From Gloeopeniophorella convolvens (Eukaryota; Basidiomycota; Agaricomycetes; Russulales): a DNA stretch of 64,000 nucleotides. The stretch's first letter is position 1, and every line of letters starts with the position of its first letter. The notes under the pieces are model-generated. The model made no database searches, was not told the DNA's origin, and saw only the letters and a program-made list of their open reading frames with translations. The stretch lies in NCBI GenBank assembly GCA_022496205.1, contig WTXD01000002.1:1054001-1118000 (forward strand). Direction: 5' to 3'. Both the position numbers and the translations under genes were made by a program. This document shows, in pieces, positions 26,401 through 37,403 of the stretch.

Positions 26401-29400
26401 GCTTGGAATATCATCGCCTTCCGAAAGGACCTTCAGAATCACGTCCCAGGAGAGCACTTGGGTGTGGGGGCGAGGGGGGAGGTCAATAACCTACTTTCAT
26501 GAGGTGGGAGGGCCGAACGTACCTCTCCAATGAGGGAATAGGGAATGCAGTTTGATGAGAAATGTCACAAGCTTTACGCGCTCAGACATCGGCGCCCTTG
26601 CTAGCGCCTTGCTCCAGCAGTCCGACAGAGCCTCGAAGTGAGCGGGGAGCAGCGTCTGCGACCAGGTATCTACAGCGCCCCTGATCTCTTCCTGAAAGGA
26701 GGTTACTCCGCGGAATCAGTTGGGGCGGGAGGTACTACTACCTGAGGGTCCTGCCATTGCGCAGAGAAGTAGCTGCAAAAAATGGCCGTGGCGCTCGACT
26801 GCCATTGTCGGTCTTCGATGATAAATGAGGGATTGATCACGTCGAGAGTGATGCGGAAGAGCTGCCTCAAGGTTCGGAGCCTTAGACGATATCAGCATTC
26901 GCAGTGTCGCCACGTGAACAAAAGGCAGCCACCTCGCTTCCCAATCAGCAGAATGGTGTAGTGAACTCTGTAAATAGCCTTCCAGTGGCTGGGAATCAAC
27001 TACGATGATGCGCGTCAATAGATTCGGGCAGATTGAGGAAAGTTGTCGTGATTGTAAGTCATAGAACGACCACGCGCTTCCCTACAGGTTGAGCAAGGGA
27101 TTGGCAATGAAGCGCCAGAAAGTGACCATACCAGGTACTCAGGACGCCAGCATTGCGAAGGATGAAATTATCCACCTCGTACACTTCCAGCAGTGAACAT
27201 TGAGTGACAAACAGGTGGAAGAATTTAGCAATGATGACGCTGATGGCTTCCCGTCGCGCTTCTACGTAGTCACCAAGGGCTTGGACAAATGCGATATCCA
27301 TGTGAATAGGATCTGCCATCATTGACGCTCTTGCATGCACCGTACGTCTGCAAAGATTATATGAGCGCCAGGGGCCGCAAGAAGAAGCGTAGTCGAACCT
27401 CGAAGGCAGTTGAAGGATCTCGTTTTCAGTTACCAACGCATGGTCAGTCAGGATCCCACGCGGACATCCCGCTACTAATAGACAAGTGGCAAGCGATAAT
27501 CGAATGAAGTCGGATCTCAAGGCAAGTCAGTGAAGATAATATTGACATGGGGATGACCTCACATGATGGTGGATACATTTCCTTGTGACAAAAGCTTGGA
27601 AATCTCAGAGGACAAGCGAAGGTGTATAGAACTCATGACGTTTTGGAGCTCTTGCCGGCCGAGCGACTTCAGCCAGACTGAGAGCAAGGCCGCCTGCACT
27701 AGAGGGTATGTTTCCGCAGTGGAAAGTTTGAAACGATCCGCTAAGGATTCGAACCGTTGAAAAACAGACCCCGGTACATCGACAGCCGATCGAGCGAAAA
27801 CACATAGCCACTGTAGGCTCCGACATAAACCGTCTCGGTCTGCAGACGCTATTCTGATGACCATGCTCCAGGGGTCGATTGCAGTGATACTGGAGGCATC
27901 GGCCAAGGACACCCTGGTGTCAATGAAACTGCTCAGCCGTTGGTTCATGCTAGCCTCCCGATTCAGCAGGCGCTGTAGAGAAGAGATCGGCTGCAACGAA
28001 CGTGAGCAAGAAGAGACTGCGGAAGCATCGAGCTTACCCTATTGGATGATTTACCCGATGTCGACTCTAGCCACAAAAGGAAGAGATCATCGAAGGTAGT
28101 GAAGACAACGAAGGCTTGACAGAGCCTGATAATGTGTCGTAGACACATGTCTATCTTTTCGAAAGTGAGAACGGCAACGGGTGTCACGAATTAAATCAAA
28201 GCGACTTGCCATTTCTTCGGGCATCTCGACCCCAGTCATTTCTTCAGCAATCTCAACGGTGATGTCGAAGCATGTTTGCCCATAAAAGGTTATGTCTTGG
28301 TCGTGTAGTGCAAGTAACCAAGGATACACATAATTCTTGAGTAAAGCTCGGCGCTGGGCAAGGTAGTCGCCTCCATTGTTTGCGGAAGAGTTGGACGTCG
28401 GCGTCTTCCCTGGATCAGGCCAGTGGTGGTGGACGCTGCCTGGTCTCACGCCAGGTAAATCCCGACCAAAAGGAATATAGTCTCTGAGGATAATCGCTAA
28501 TTTTTCGTCCTTGGGTAGAGCTGAGCCCGTTGTTGCACCGGCGAGATATTAGGATACGCACTTCTGCCAGAATCCAGCGAAGGACGGATGTCATTAACCT
28601 GCGAAGAGTGTATTCGGTTGCCAATTCCGTCGGCCATACCCTCCTAATTAAGAGGAGAAGCCCTGTTTCGTTTACAGAGAGGTCGATATCCGACAAACAC
28701 GCCTCAATCGCAGTAAGGAGGGTCTCCACGTTGACGGAAAGATCGAGCCCTAGAGGTAATGGAAACGAGCAGAGAGATTCGCTGCGTTGTAGCAGATTTT
28801 CTGTGCCATCTGTATTTGTGTCCAATATCTCAAATAGGCCAACGCGGTGTAATTGATCGAGCAATGCCGCTGCTGTAGTATCAAGCCCTAGTCGAAAGTC
28901 GATCTTGAGGATGTCGCGGAGAAGACCGAGGGGCATGGTTTCAAAGCATCGAGTCGGTGCCTCTACGCCTTCTGATATTCTTTGCGAATGGGCCTCGAGA
29001 TAATTGCCCGCATCTACAGCCAGTGTATCGGACTCATCGTTGGCAAGCCTCAAGCTGGAGGAAATAAAAGTCAAAGTCGTCCAGTTGAAGAGTAGCGTTG
29101 TTTTCCGGGGTAGGCGGCATTCCTGATAGAAATCATTCAGCACATCAGACGGGGAGATAGTCTGAGAAAGAATGATCCGCTCGAAACGGTCGAGCAGAGA
29201 CCGGAGTTCGAGATTGAAGGGCTTCAAGGCTTCATCCCCTTCCTCTGGGATGACAGTTCCTAATGCGAATCCATTGGCCAAGATTTGCGATTGAGCCCAT
29301 AGAATGTCGTAGCATATCATAGCCTCTTCGTAGCTCCTGCGAGAATCTTGGTCGAGTTGGAAAAGGTCCTTGAAATGGCCTTCAAAGGATTGGCGCAGGT

Positions 29401-31525
29401 CGAGTAGTGAAATAGTCGTGTGGGCCGACGTGAGAGGGGACGAAAGGCAAGGTCGAGCGACCTCTTCCGTTGACTGTGCAGCACACCTCGCATGAGCGAA
29501 GTGGTTGCAGTTGTCGCACTTGAGGCCTTGGCCGTGGCATCCCCACAGCGGCAGCTTGCAAAAGGAGCAAAGTGTAAGAGTGAATGTATTGACTGCCCGG
29601 AAAGTGTGGCCAGAGACGGATGGAATGACGCTGCCAGTGAGGCTGTCCTTCGAACCTTGAAGGTGGCAGAACCGATAGACGGCCACCTTTTGTGTGCCAG
29701 TTGAATCCGGTTCCGCAGGATATTGCACAATTAGATTCCCGTCGGGGTAATCGTAGCAGTCAAAGTGAATGGCACAGACGCAGAGCGGACAAAAGAGGCC
29801 AAGTCCAATGATCTGCTTGGAGCATGACCTACACTCCTGCAGTATCTGCCCATCGAATAACGATGGTCCAGGATGCTTTTCAAATCTCCATAGGACAAAT
29901 TCATGTGCATGACGGCGATCCGGGGGAGTAATTTGAGGGATGGCCGAAGGAGGCGAGCCCCGTGCCTTCACACTCCCTAGTAGCTTGATCGGCTTGGCTA
30001 TGAAACAATGGCCGATAGAGCGATGCCAGTAGGAGGACAGAATGCCGAGAGCGGTGTAACGAGCCCTAGACGTGTGATACGCTACAACTTCAAGGATGCT
30101 TGAGGCAGCGTCGGGTTTCAGCTGAACAATCATGTCGATCAAGCGACGTAGGCGATACAGCGTGAATGTCGATTCGTCAGTGAGGTCCAAGGCGTCAGAT
30201 ATCGCAGCCAACAAGGGTGATACAAGAGAGTTGAGGCGGTAGGACGTCAAGGTTTGGCCGGGAGAGCTGGACGAAGTAGTACAACGATCGGTGTAAGTCG
30301 ATGACTGCGATCTTTGCGAGTCGGTCCTAAAACCAGCCTGCGCTTCGTCGTATGTTTCGACTTGGATCGAAACAGGAGGATGTTGCATAGCGTCATCGAT
30401 AGAAGGCTCTTGATGACAGTATCAGTAGAATGATGAGGCCTGATATTCTGATGATACCTTCGTTGTTGAAGGGATATCTGTCAGCGTTTGTAAGACCTTG
30501 CAGCCGCCTTGATTCGGGAAGCATGATGCGGAGAACGCCCTCAAAAAAACCGATTAAGCGCGGGCGCATTTCCGATTTGAAGGTCGCGAATGCTGGCAAG
30601 AGGGCGAACCCAACTTGGGAGATGATTACAGGAGACTTGGCGTGCATATGGAGTAGAAGCAAGCCAACATCCAAGACAATAGCTTGAAGTGAGTTTGGCG
30701 GCCTAGAAGGTCGAGGAGGAGACAATGGGAACAGACAGTCCTCAGAGGCAATGGACTGGAGGATTGATATGCACTGAGACAGCAACTCCGTCATCTCAAG
30801 CTGATTATCTGCGGAACGCGACTGTCGCCTCGACTCGATGCTGGCGCTGCGCCTGCGCCTGCGGAAGGGCGATGATGGTACAGGGATGTCCAACCCTTCA
30901 TCCCCCTAAGCTGTGTCCCAAGCGAACTGCGTGACCAGCAATCTTCCGTTCAATGACGGCGGAAATCGTTCAACGGACGAAAAACTGACCTTTGCCGGAA
31001 GATCCTCCACTGTTGGGATAGGGAGATCGTCAAGACATCCCTGAGCCGGTTCATCAAATCGAAAGCGACATCCGGAGAGAATGTGCGCTCGGATTCGTCG
31101 TCACTATCAGGTTCGGGCGCTTGAGGGCTGCTATATGTCCTTGAGATGCTGGGACGAATGTTGTCGGGCTTGATCATCGGGGTGGGCTTTGATGACAGAG
31201 AATCTAGCGGGGGGCATTGTGGTCTGCGGTGAAGTTGGTCTAGAACATGTGCAAGCAGCTTCTGAGATTCATCTTGCGCCTTGGAGATTCCAGCAGGTGC
31301 AGTAGTGAACGTTGCGAAGATCGGAGACGACAGAGGAGATTGGGTAATGCTTGATGCACCTGGAGAAAGACGAAGCGATGGTAATGCGGCCTGGGAAAGG
31401 GCACGAGCTCTCGAACGAAGGGAGGGTGAACGGTCATCTGGAGACACTGCCTGGGGGACAGTCAGGGCGTCCGAAATCTCTAGGCAAAGAGCAGGGGTTG
31501 TATTCTTGTCCCTCTGCGGAGGCAT
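23459..31525 (-). CDS. Very large tandem-C1 zinc-finger, helical-repeat protein of unknown function
   Basis: One gene of about 8 kb with many short introns, roughly 2,300 residues. It starts MPPQRDKNTTPALCLEISD with a Ser/Pro-rich disordered N-terminus, an Arg-rich patch (FRRRRRSASIESRRQSR), then long helical stretches. Around 29740-29930 and 29445-29615 lie two C1 (phorbol-ester type) zinc fingers. The first has HEFVLWRF followed by CRSCSK, CPLC, HFDC; the second fits Hx12CxxCx13CxxCx4HxxC (HTFRAV ... CSFCK ... CDNC ... HARC). The rest up to the end is Leu-rich helical and looks like a HEAT/ARM-type scaffold. The last exon reads LVRTLRDIHEPVPKASW and ends RRESRAI, with TGA at 23459-23461. 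I recognise no catalytic domain. A relation to the UNC80-type channel scaffolds is possible but unverified. Exact splice sites in the middle are not resolved. It diverges from the DUF4211 gene. Confidence 0.78.
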
Positions 31526-31798
31526 GAAGGCTATATAGGAGTAATTGGTTGTTGTAGCACGTAGCGGCGAGCCGTGCGTGAAGTAGCGTCTGCTAGAGCG
31601 GGTTGGCGACCGTCTCTGAGTCCGAGTCCGGTCCTTGGATCGAGATCCAGTCGCGCTTAGCTCGCGATCACGTGGAGCGTGCGTGCCCCTTGCGCCGCAG
31701 TTGAGCGCTAGTAATTACCACCACATAGTACACCTCACCACACTTCACCGCTCAATCCAGTGTCACAGTCCTTCATACTACACTACGGGACGTCACAT
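31526..31798. promoter_or_regulatory. Bidirectional promoter of the C1-protein and DUF4211 genes
   Basis: The two divergent start codons (31525 minus, 31799 plus) are 273 bp apart. The stretch is GC-rich with repeated CGATC/GATCCAG-like words and no TATA box visible. A second in-frame ATG at 31760 would lengthen the DUF4211 protein by 13 residues; the later start is preferred because it begins at the conserved PRRKDGPKR. Confidence 0.45.
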
Positions 31799-33620
31799 AT
31801 GCCCCGAAGAAAGGACGGCCCCAAAAGATTGAAACAGCAGAACTTGGTCGAGTTTTTCAGGCCGGCTCCTTCGACGGCCAGGACCCCTCGCCGAGATGGG
31901 CGATCCCGGACGAAGCTACGGTCAAGTGTAAATGTGAAACAGACATCGCCTCGTAGGGCTATCGAGCTCTCCGATGCGGATGCATCAGATAGCGACGTGG
32001 ATGCAATACACTTTGAGCCAAAGAAGGACGCTACCCCACATGACAGTGACGATATGCAACCTTCCCCGCCAAAGCAGAGACGGGGAAAGGCACCCGTAAC
32101 CGAACCCCGAAGTGGCTCGGTGATATCATTATCCAGCGACTCCGATGGCTTAGGCAAAAGCAAGGGGCCATCTAGAACAAAGAGGCTTGGTCGTCGTAAT
32201 TCGAGCGCAGAACAGGATCCACCCCCGGCTTCCAAACGATCCCGGCTTGCTAAAGGCGTCAGACCCTCCACTCCTGAAGAGCCCGATGATTTGCTGAAAG
32301 AGGTCGACGAAGCAGGCAAATTCGATCCTTGGCCCCTGATCGAGATCACCTGAGCTGACACCATATTCAGATATCATTGACTCTCGTTTGCGCAGTCGCT
32401 CAAAACGTACATCTTTCCAGGAGAATCTCGATAAATTGAAGAGTAAGTTGCATTAACGAGCTTGGCGAAACACTGTTGACGTGGTCATTTGCGTGGCAGA
32501 GAAGAAGCTTGGGAGGAAATCAGTAGAATCAGATGACGAAGCCACAGTCGAAGACAGCGACCAAGGCAGACCTTTCGAGGGCGCGTATAAGAAGTGTCCG
32601 CAGATCGTCTCCGACGAAGGGGGTGAAGCCGAGGATGATGACGATGACAACGACAACGACGACGACACGGATGACTTCGTGGTAGAAGACGATGGCACTG
32701 CTGTCCCTGAACTCCCTGTAGCGTTTAGCCGCCATAGCCATCAGGATACAAGCCATGATTTCAAAATAGTCTGTCAACTCCTTGTGCACCTCGCTGTGAT
32801 ACCGATGGACGAAAGGCGAAGCTTTATGGAACAAGCGTTGAAGGGTGCGTCACCTACTCCCCTATGACCCCACAACAACTGAGCTATTCTCAGGCGACGG
32901 ATATTTTGCAATATCACTCAACGTTATTCGCAGGAAGATATCGGGTACTAGAGACTCGATAGCATCATCCGTTTGGAGGCCAAATTTCAGAAAGGCGTTA
33001 GAGTCATACCCGGACTTGACCTTGACGAGGCTCGACTTTGCGATTCCCCAATGTGACGCCTGTCATCTTGGTGGGAGACTATCAACCCTGTCTGGTTACT
33101 TGAAGGGTCTTCCTTATGACGAACTAACATTCGAGGTACAGATGCAGCTAGACTCATCCCCTCTCCTGCCTGATCATTCCCGTAGCCGATTTCTAGCGAG
33201 AGCGATTCGGAGGATAGCGATGACGAAACGTCCTACCCTACCAGCCTCAGTCTTGGTCGCTTCTGTGCAGCCAGGACTCAGATTTTTCATCGGCTGACAC
33301 ATTGGAGGGTAATGCGTCCCGTGAGGCAAAGGCCAAGCATTGTACTCACAACGCTCCAGTACCACCTGTACAGATCGTTGTCCGAAGAAGTCGATCTAGC
33401 ACAACGGCCTAGCAAGAAGCGACCCTTTATGCGATCCGCGTTCGCCAAAAATCTTCCCCCACCAACAGATGCCTCCAACGCAGACGACATAATGGAGTGG
33501 TTGGACAACAAAGGCACCATATCGGTCGAGTGGCAAAAGCTTCGTGAGCTCTTGCAACGCGCCAGCACTTTGGATGCGTCAGCCAACAAGAGAGAGGAGG
33601 ATGTTGATTTGGACATATAA
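31799..33620 (+). CDS. DUF4211-domain nuclear protein with N-terminal PIP-box
   Basis: Starts MPRRKDGPKRLKQQNLVEFF; residues 13-20 (QQNLVEFF) match the PCNA-binding PIP-box QxxLxxFF exactly. A disordered, Ser/Lys/Arg-rich region follows with several basic clusters (TKRLGRRNS) and acidic Ser patches such as ELSDADASDSDVDAI. Introns at about 32341-32372, 32443-32498 and later join the conserved C-terminal DUF4211 domain: FEGAYKKCPQIVSDE, an Asp/Glu run, DFVVEDD, then HQDTSHDFKIVCQLLVHLAV, YFAISLNVIRRKISGTRDSI, and RLDFAIPQCDACHLGGRLST. Beyond it are SDSEDSDDETSYPTSLSLGR, GRFCAARTQIFHRLTHWR and a tail ending EDVDLDI. The domain is known from fungal and some animal nuclear proteins without fixed function. 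The PIP-box suggests work at replication or repair sites; that is inference. Confidence 0.85.
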
Positions 33621-33972
33621 TACCATCAGAGGCTTGGAGCAAGGCTTGGGGTGTTCGGATTAATGTATATTTAACGTGTATTACATCTTTCTGAACTTGC
33701 GTACCTCCGGTCTTCAACCTGCTATATGCTTGAATGCTTGATCAGTTGCTTGAAAAGTGGATTATTGGAACGAAGAGTGACTGTTAGTTGTGTGAGGTTG
33801 CCACGTGGCGTGGATCTATGCACCCACGTGACCGTACCACAACCGCACGGGTTGTCGGCGGCCCGGAAGCTCTGAACCAACTGCTACGACCACGCTCGAC
33901 CACGCAGGTCCAGCAATCGAGCATCGTCACAAAGCCAGATCAATAGGGAGTAAGTCCCCGACAAGAAGTAAC
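33621..33972. other. Intergenic region upstream of TAF13
   Basis: Holds the DUF4211 3' leader (TTTAACGTGTATTACATC-type AT-rich sequence, about 33660-33690) and the TAF13 promoter. No gene seen. A TTGCTTGAAAAGTGG stretch and GC-rich patches give no recognisable motif. Confidence 0.5.
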
Positions 33973-34766
33973 ATGGCATATTACCCTTCTCAGGCTGGGC
34001 AACATCCAGCAGCGTCCGGAGCATATCCTTACAGCACATACTCCTACACTCATCCACAAACACCGGGAGCCTACCCGTACACCGCTGGTGCATACCCCGG
34101 GACTGCTGTTACAGGATATGGGGCCGCTTGGCCATATCCTTACAGCTACTACCAACACCAACCTCCCAGCTCGCTCTCGAAACCGATCGCCACTCCACTG
34201 CCAGGCACCACTGCGACCGCGTCCACACCGACAACCACGCAGCGAACGACCTTCACGGCGTATAATCCTACATATTCGCGCGAGAATGCCGGAGCAGGCG
34301 CATCGAGCGGTCCCTCGACCCGTGGGTACAAGAAGCAGTCAAACTTCAAGGGACTTTTCACTAAAGATCGTGCGTCCACTTACTGACCGGCCTGTGGCAC
34401 GTTCCTAACATTACTTTCAGTCCGCAACCTCATGTTCGGCTTCGGAGACGATAGAAACCCATCTAACGACACTGTGAATGTTATGGAGGAGATTCTTGTA
34501 GAGTACATCGCAGATATAGTACGTGATTCTGATAGCTATCTCTATCTTGTCGCTAAGTACGAGCTACTCAGTGTCAAACCGCACTTGCTCCAACGAAGAA
34601 GTCCCGTCTGGCTATAGAGGATTTCAGAAGGGTGCTCTCGCGACCAGCTGACGCCAAGAAGCTGGCACGGATGGAAGAGTTGCTGTTCATGCAGGAAGAC
34701 ATCAAGAGAGCGAGGGCACAGTTCAACGATTCTGAGATGAGCCAGCCCAAAGGACTCCCTTCGTGA
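33973..34766 (+). CDS. TAF13: TFIID subunit TAF13 with Tyr/Pro-rich N-terminal extension
   Basis: TAF13 pairs with TAF11 as a histone-fold heterodimer in TFIID. The conserved fold reads LMFGFGDDRNPSNDTVNVME, EEILVEYIADIV, then after an intron of about 54 nt QTALAPTKKSRLAIEDFRRV, LSRPADAKKLARMEELLFMQ and EDIKRARAQFNDSEMSQPKG, ending LPS with TGA at 34764-34766. Before the fold lies an extension of about 125 residues, rich in Tyr, Pro, Gly, Ala and Thr, with repeated AYPY/GAYP motifs (GAYPYSTYSYTHPQTPGAYP). Its composition resembles low-complexity activator or prion-like regions. An intron at about 34370-34420 divides extension and fold. Identity of the histone fold is certain; the function of the extension is unknown. 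Confidence 0.93.
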
Positions 34767-34890
34767 GACTGTTGTGCCAGTGAAAGGAGTGAGGGGTTTG
34801 CGCACGATATGCTACGTTGTAAATAGCTCTAATGAATGATGAGACCATGTAGTCCGCCGAAACGAGATTCGACGTACAGCAAGGTGTGCC

Positions 34891-35571
34891 TTATTGGTCC
34901 TCCCGAGTCGCATCGTTTGCCTCCTCTTCCCCGTCGTTCTCCGCCCCCTCGACGGGTGCAGAGCCTGTCCGGCCCCTCAACCCTGAAACAGACGCCGCCG
35001 TTAGTGACCAGCATGTGCCAGAATGCTTCCTTGCTCGCCTCCAACCTGCGCCACAGGCTTAGCGTGCTGCTTGAGCCACTCCTCAGACTCCCAGACTAAG
35101 GCGAAGTCAGCCGACCACTCTGCAAAGGCACTACATATGCGACTCACTTGCACGATTACCAGCCGGCTGCGCGATCCCTTTCATGGGCCTTGCGAGATTC
35201 ACCTTCAAAACTCTACCACGCAGCTCATTCATATCCATGTTATCAATTGCATCTTGTGCATCACCCGCCGACGAATATGTGACGAAACCATAACCCCGAT
35301 GCTTGAGGTCCGCCGCTACAATAATCAGTAAGATAGATACCATGAGCGAGTAATATACCTACGGTTCTCATGTGGTCGGCCGGTCGCATTTGTGGGAAGC
35401 TGCACCTCAATGATATCGCCTAGGTAGAAAGTAGGCAACGCCCAAGTGAATGTGGTGAAGACTGCTCGCACCGAACGTTGAGAACGTTTCCATAATTATC
35501 TCTTCGTTGACATCCTCTCCGATTCCCCCTACAAACACAGTTTTCTTCGTCTTGCCACCCGAATCTTCCAT
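34891..35571 (-). CDS. RRM protein of the PPIE/CYP33 type without cyclophilin domain
   Basis: Start at 35571 gives MEDSGGKTKKTVFVGGIGED, the RNP2-containing opening seen in PPIE (CYP33) proteins: VFVGGIGEDVNEEIIMETFS. After introns come RGYGFVTYSSAGDAQDAIDN (RNP1) and NMDMNELRGRVLKVNLARPM, the hallmark PPIE end of the RRM. The next exon reads IWESEEWLKQHAKPVAQVGG. A direct reading then stops at 35001, but a GC-AG intron at 34983-35038 (56 nt, with a CTAAC branch site) joins to an acidic tail, APVEGAENDGEEEANDATRE, with TAA at 34891-34893. I prefer this longer model because the tail is in frame and resembles those of relatives. No cyclophilin domain follows. Likely nuclear RNA binding. Convergent with TAF13; the two stop codons are 124 bp apart. 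Confidence 0.82.
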
Positions 35572-36045
35572 GTTGTGTGACTTGCGGGTGCGACAGAGGG
35601 GCCAAGATTGGGGCCGTCTGAGGCTGCAATTGAGGACGTGCAAGCCCGTGGGCTACTACAGTCACGGACTGGCGCCAATATTTTGTCCCGCGGCGACTCA
35701 AAAATACTTGCGGAAATTCGCAATCAGGAACGAGTTCACGCTATCATCATGGATTACAGAGCTCCCCAAGGAAGAACGTGAATAAGTCTACTCAAGACTT
35801 TACACACTGGGCGGATCGCTGCCAATGTTCACGTTCCTCCGCTACACCTCGGTGGATGTGATCATGGGTGGCCACGTGCTCGACTGGTACTTTCACAGCG
35901 CTTACTAGTCGAGCCCGCATAGGACATAGGACGTTGAGCTTGTTGACTGCACGTCCTCAGTATACTTGGTAGCTAGATGAGAGTAGTTTGCCTCGCACCG
36001 GTAGATATGCCGAAATAGCATTGGAGACATTAAAATTGAGCGACA
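35572..36045. other. Intergenic region upstream of the RRM gene
   Basis: Promoter of the RRM gene and 3' region of the NSRP1-like gene, both on the minus strand. No coding frame with homology, no repeats of note. Confidence 0.45.
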
Positions 36046-37300
36046 TTACGGCCCTGGCTCTGAGCCATCCTCCGCCTTCGTCTCCAGCTTCCGTCGTTTT
36101 CGCTCTTGGTATCTCTCCAATGCGCTCTGAATATCTGTGTCGGTATTCCGCCGCGCAACGAGTCGAGCAGCCGCCTCGCTCTGCTGCCGTTGCCTTTCCT
36201 TGACCACTCTTTCTCGCTCTTCTGCGAGCTGTGTAGAGATTTCTCGCATCCTCCGGTCGTTGATCTCTTTTCTGCTAGCTGCTGACCCAGCAGCGCGATG
36301 GACTTGTACAGTAGAGGTGTCTGACGGCTTCGCGATTTGGAGGCCGAGCCGTCTCGTATTCGGAGCGGACAGATTGAGACCAGCAGACAGAAGGTCGCGT
36401 TTGTCGACTATTTGGTTGTCCTCGTTAAGCTCCACATCTTTGCCTTCCTCACGCGCAAGGCGGGCGCGATCTGCATCCGATCTGGGGATGAACTCGGGGG
36501 GCTTTACTATTGTGAGGTTGCGGGCAGATCCCTGGGGCCCTTTGACTGACGTTGAGGTCGACTGGGAAGCTACAACAGTCGCTTCATGCTTCTGTTCCGA
36601 TTCATCCAACAGTTTGCGGTAGAAGTGGGCCATGCCGCTTGATGGGCCGCGTTTCCGCTCGAGTTCTGGGTTCTTAGTCAGGTGCAAAGCCTTTGTTGAC
36701 GAGAGAATTGTTGTTGAGACGAACCTTCTCTCTTTCTCTCCTCCTCTTCGGCTTTGCGCACCTCCGCCATCTGGTCTTTGTACGCCTGCGTCACGAAGGC
36801 CTCTTTGTCACGGAACTCGTCCCCCTCTGCCTCCCTTTCCCTCTGGATCATCTTTTCTTCTGCTCTTAAATGATCCAGCCTGCGGGTGGCAGCTGAGGTC
36901 AAGAGGCCGCTAATATACTTTGGCTGTCGAAGCCTGTGTGAGCGCAGTATGCGGTCAATGCACTGTAGTGACGCGCCTTTCTTTCCTTCGACTCTTGTTC
37001 TTTGGCCTCTTTCTGTCGAACTTTGGCATCCTGCATGCTGTCCCAAACTTCATCGTACTGATAGACTGTAGAATCGATCTGTTGCTCCTTTTCCATACGC
37101 TTCTTGGCTGACTTGGAGGACTGGACATTCTGGGCTACAAGCCTGCTGTTCCCTGTGCTCCCACCAGGTACAGTAGAATCGGCGTCACCATAGTCATCGT
37201 CATCGAGTGATGCAAAGGCAGCCGGTCGCTTGAGGGAAGGGGCGTCACCAACTGGCTTCGCCGCCGGGGCCTTGTTGGCGAGAGAGAAGGAGAGCTTCAT
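36046..37300 (-). CDS. Nuclear speckle splicing regulator NSRP1-like (DUF2040)
   Basis: Member of the NSRP1/CCDC55 family, nuclear coiled-coil proteins that affect alternative splicing. Start at 37300 gives MKLSFSLANKAPAAKPVGDA and PSLKRPAAFASLDDDDYGD. The family core follows: STVYQYDEVWDSMQDAKVRQ then KEAKEQESKERK, an intron, PKYISGLLTSAATRRLDHLR, AEEKMIQREREAEGDEFRDK and EAFVTQAYKDQMAEVRKAEE. A second part after an intron near 36680-36700 has GPSSGMAHFYRKLLDESEQK, then a charged region up to EDGSEPGP with TGA at 36046. A helical, Lys/Glu/Arg-rich C-terminus with long predicted coiled coils. Divergent from MTR3 with 103 bp between starts. Confidence 0.88.
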
Positions 37301-37403
37301 CACGTACTGTTCCCAATCGGGAAGGGAGGTATTTTGCAGTCGGCGCGGCGCGCACGCACTCGGCATTCCATTTCACTTCAGACCCCATTGGCCTCCACAG
37401 CTA
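37301..37403. promoter_or_regulatory. Bidirectional promoter of NSRP1-like and MTR3 genes
   Basis: The start codons at 37300 (minus) and 37404 (plus) leave 103 bp, the shortest shared promoter in the window. No TATA box is visible; it has CG-rich words and a CATTTCACTT stretch. Co-regulation is inferred from spacing. Confidence 0.45.

Noticed and set aside
27745..27756. GGATTCGAACC, the reverse complement of a tRNA B-box
   Set aside because: It lies inside a coding exon of the large C1 gene (SLADRF region) and no A-box or cloverleaf surrounds it.
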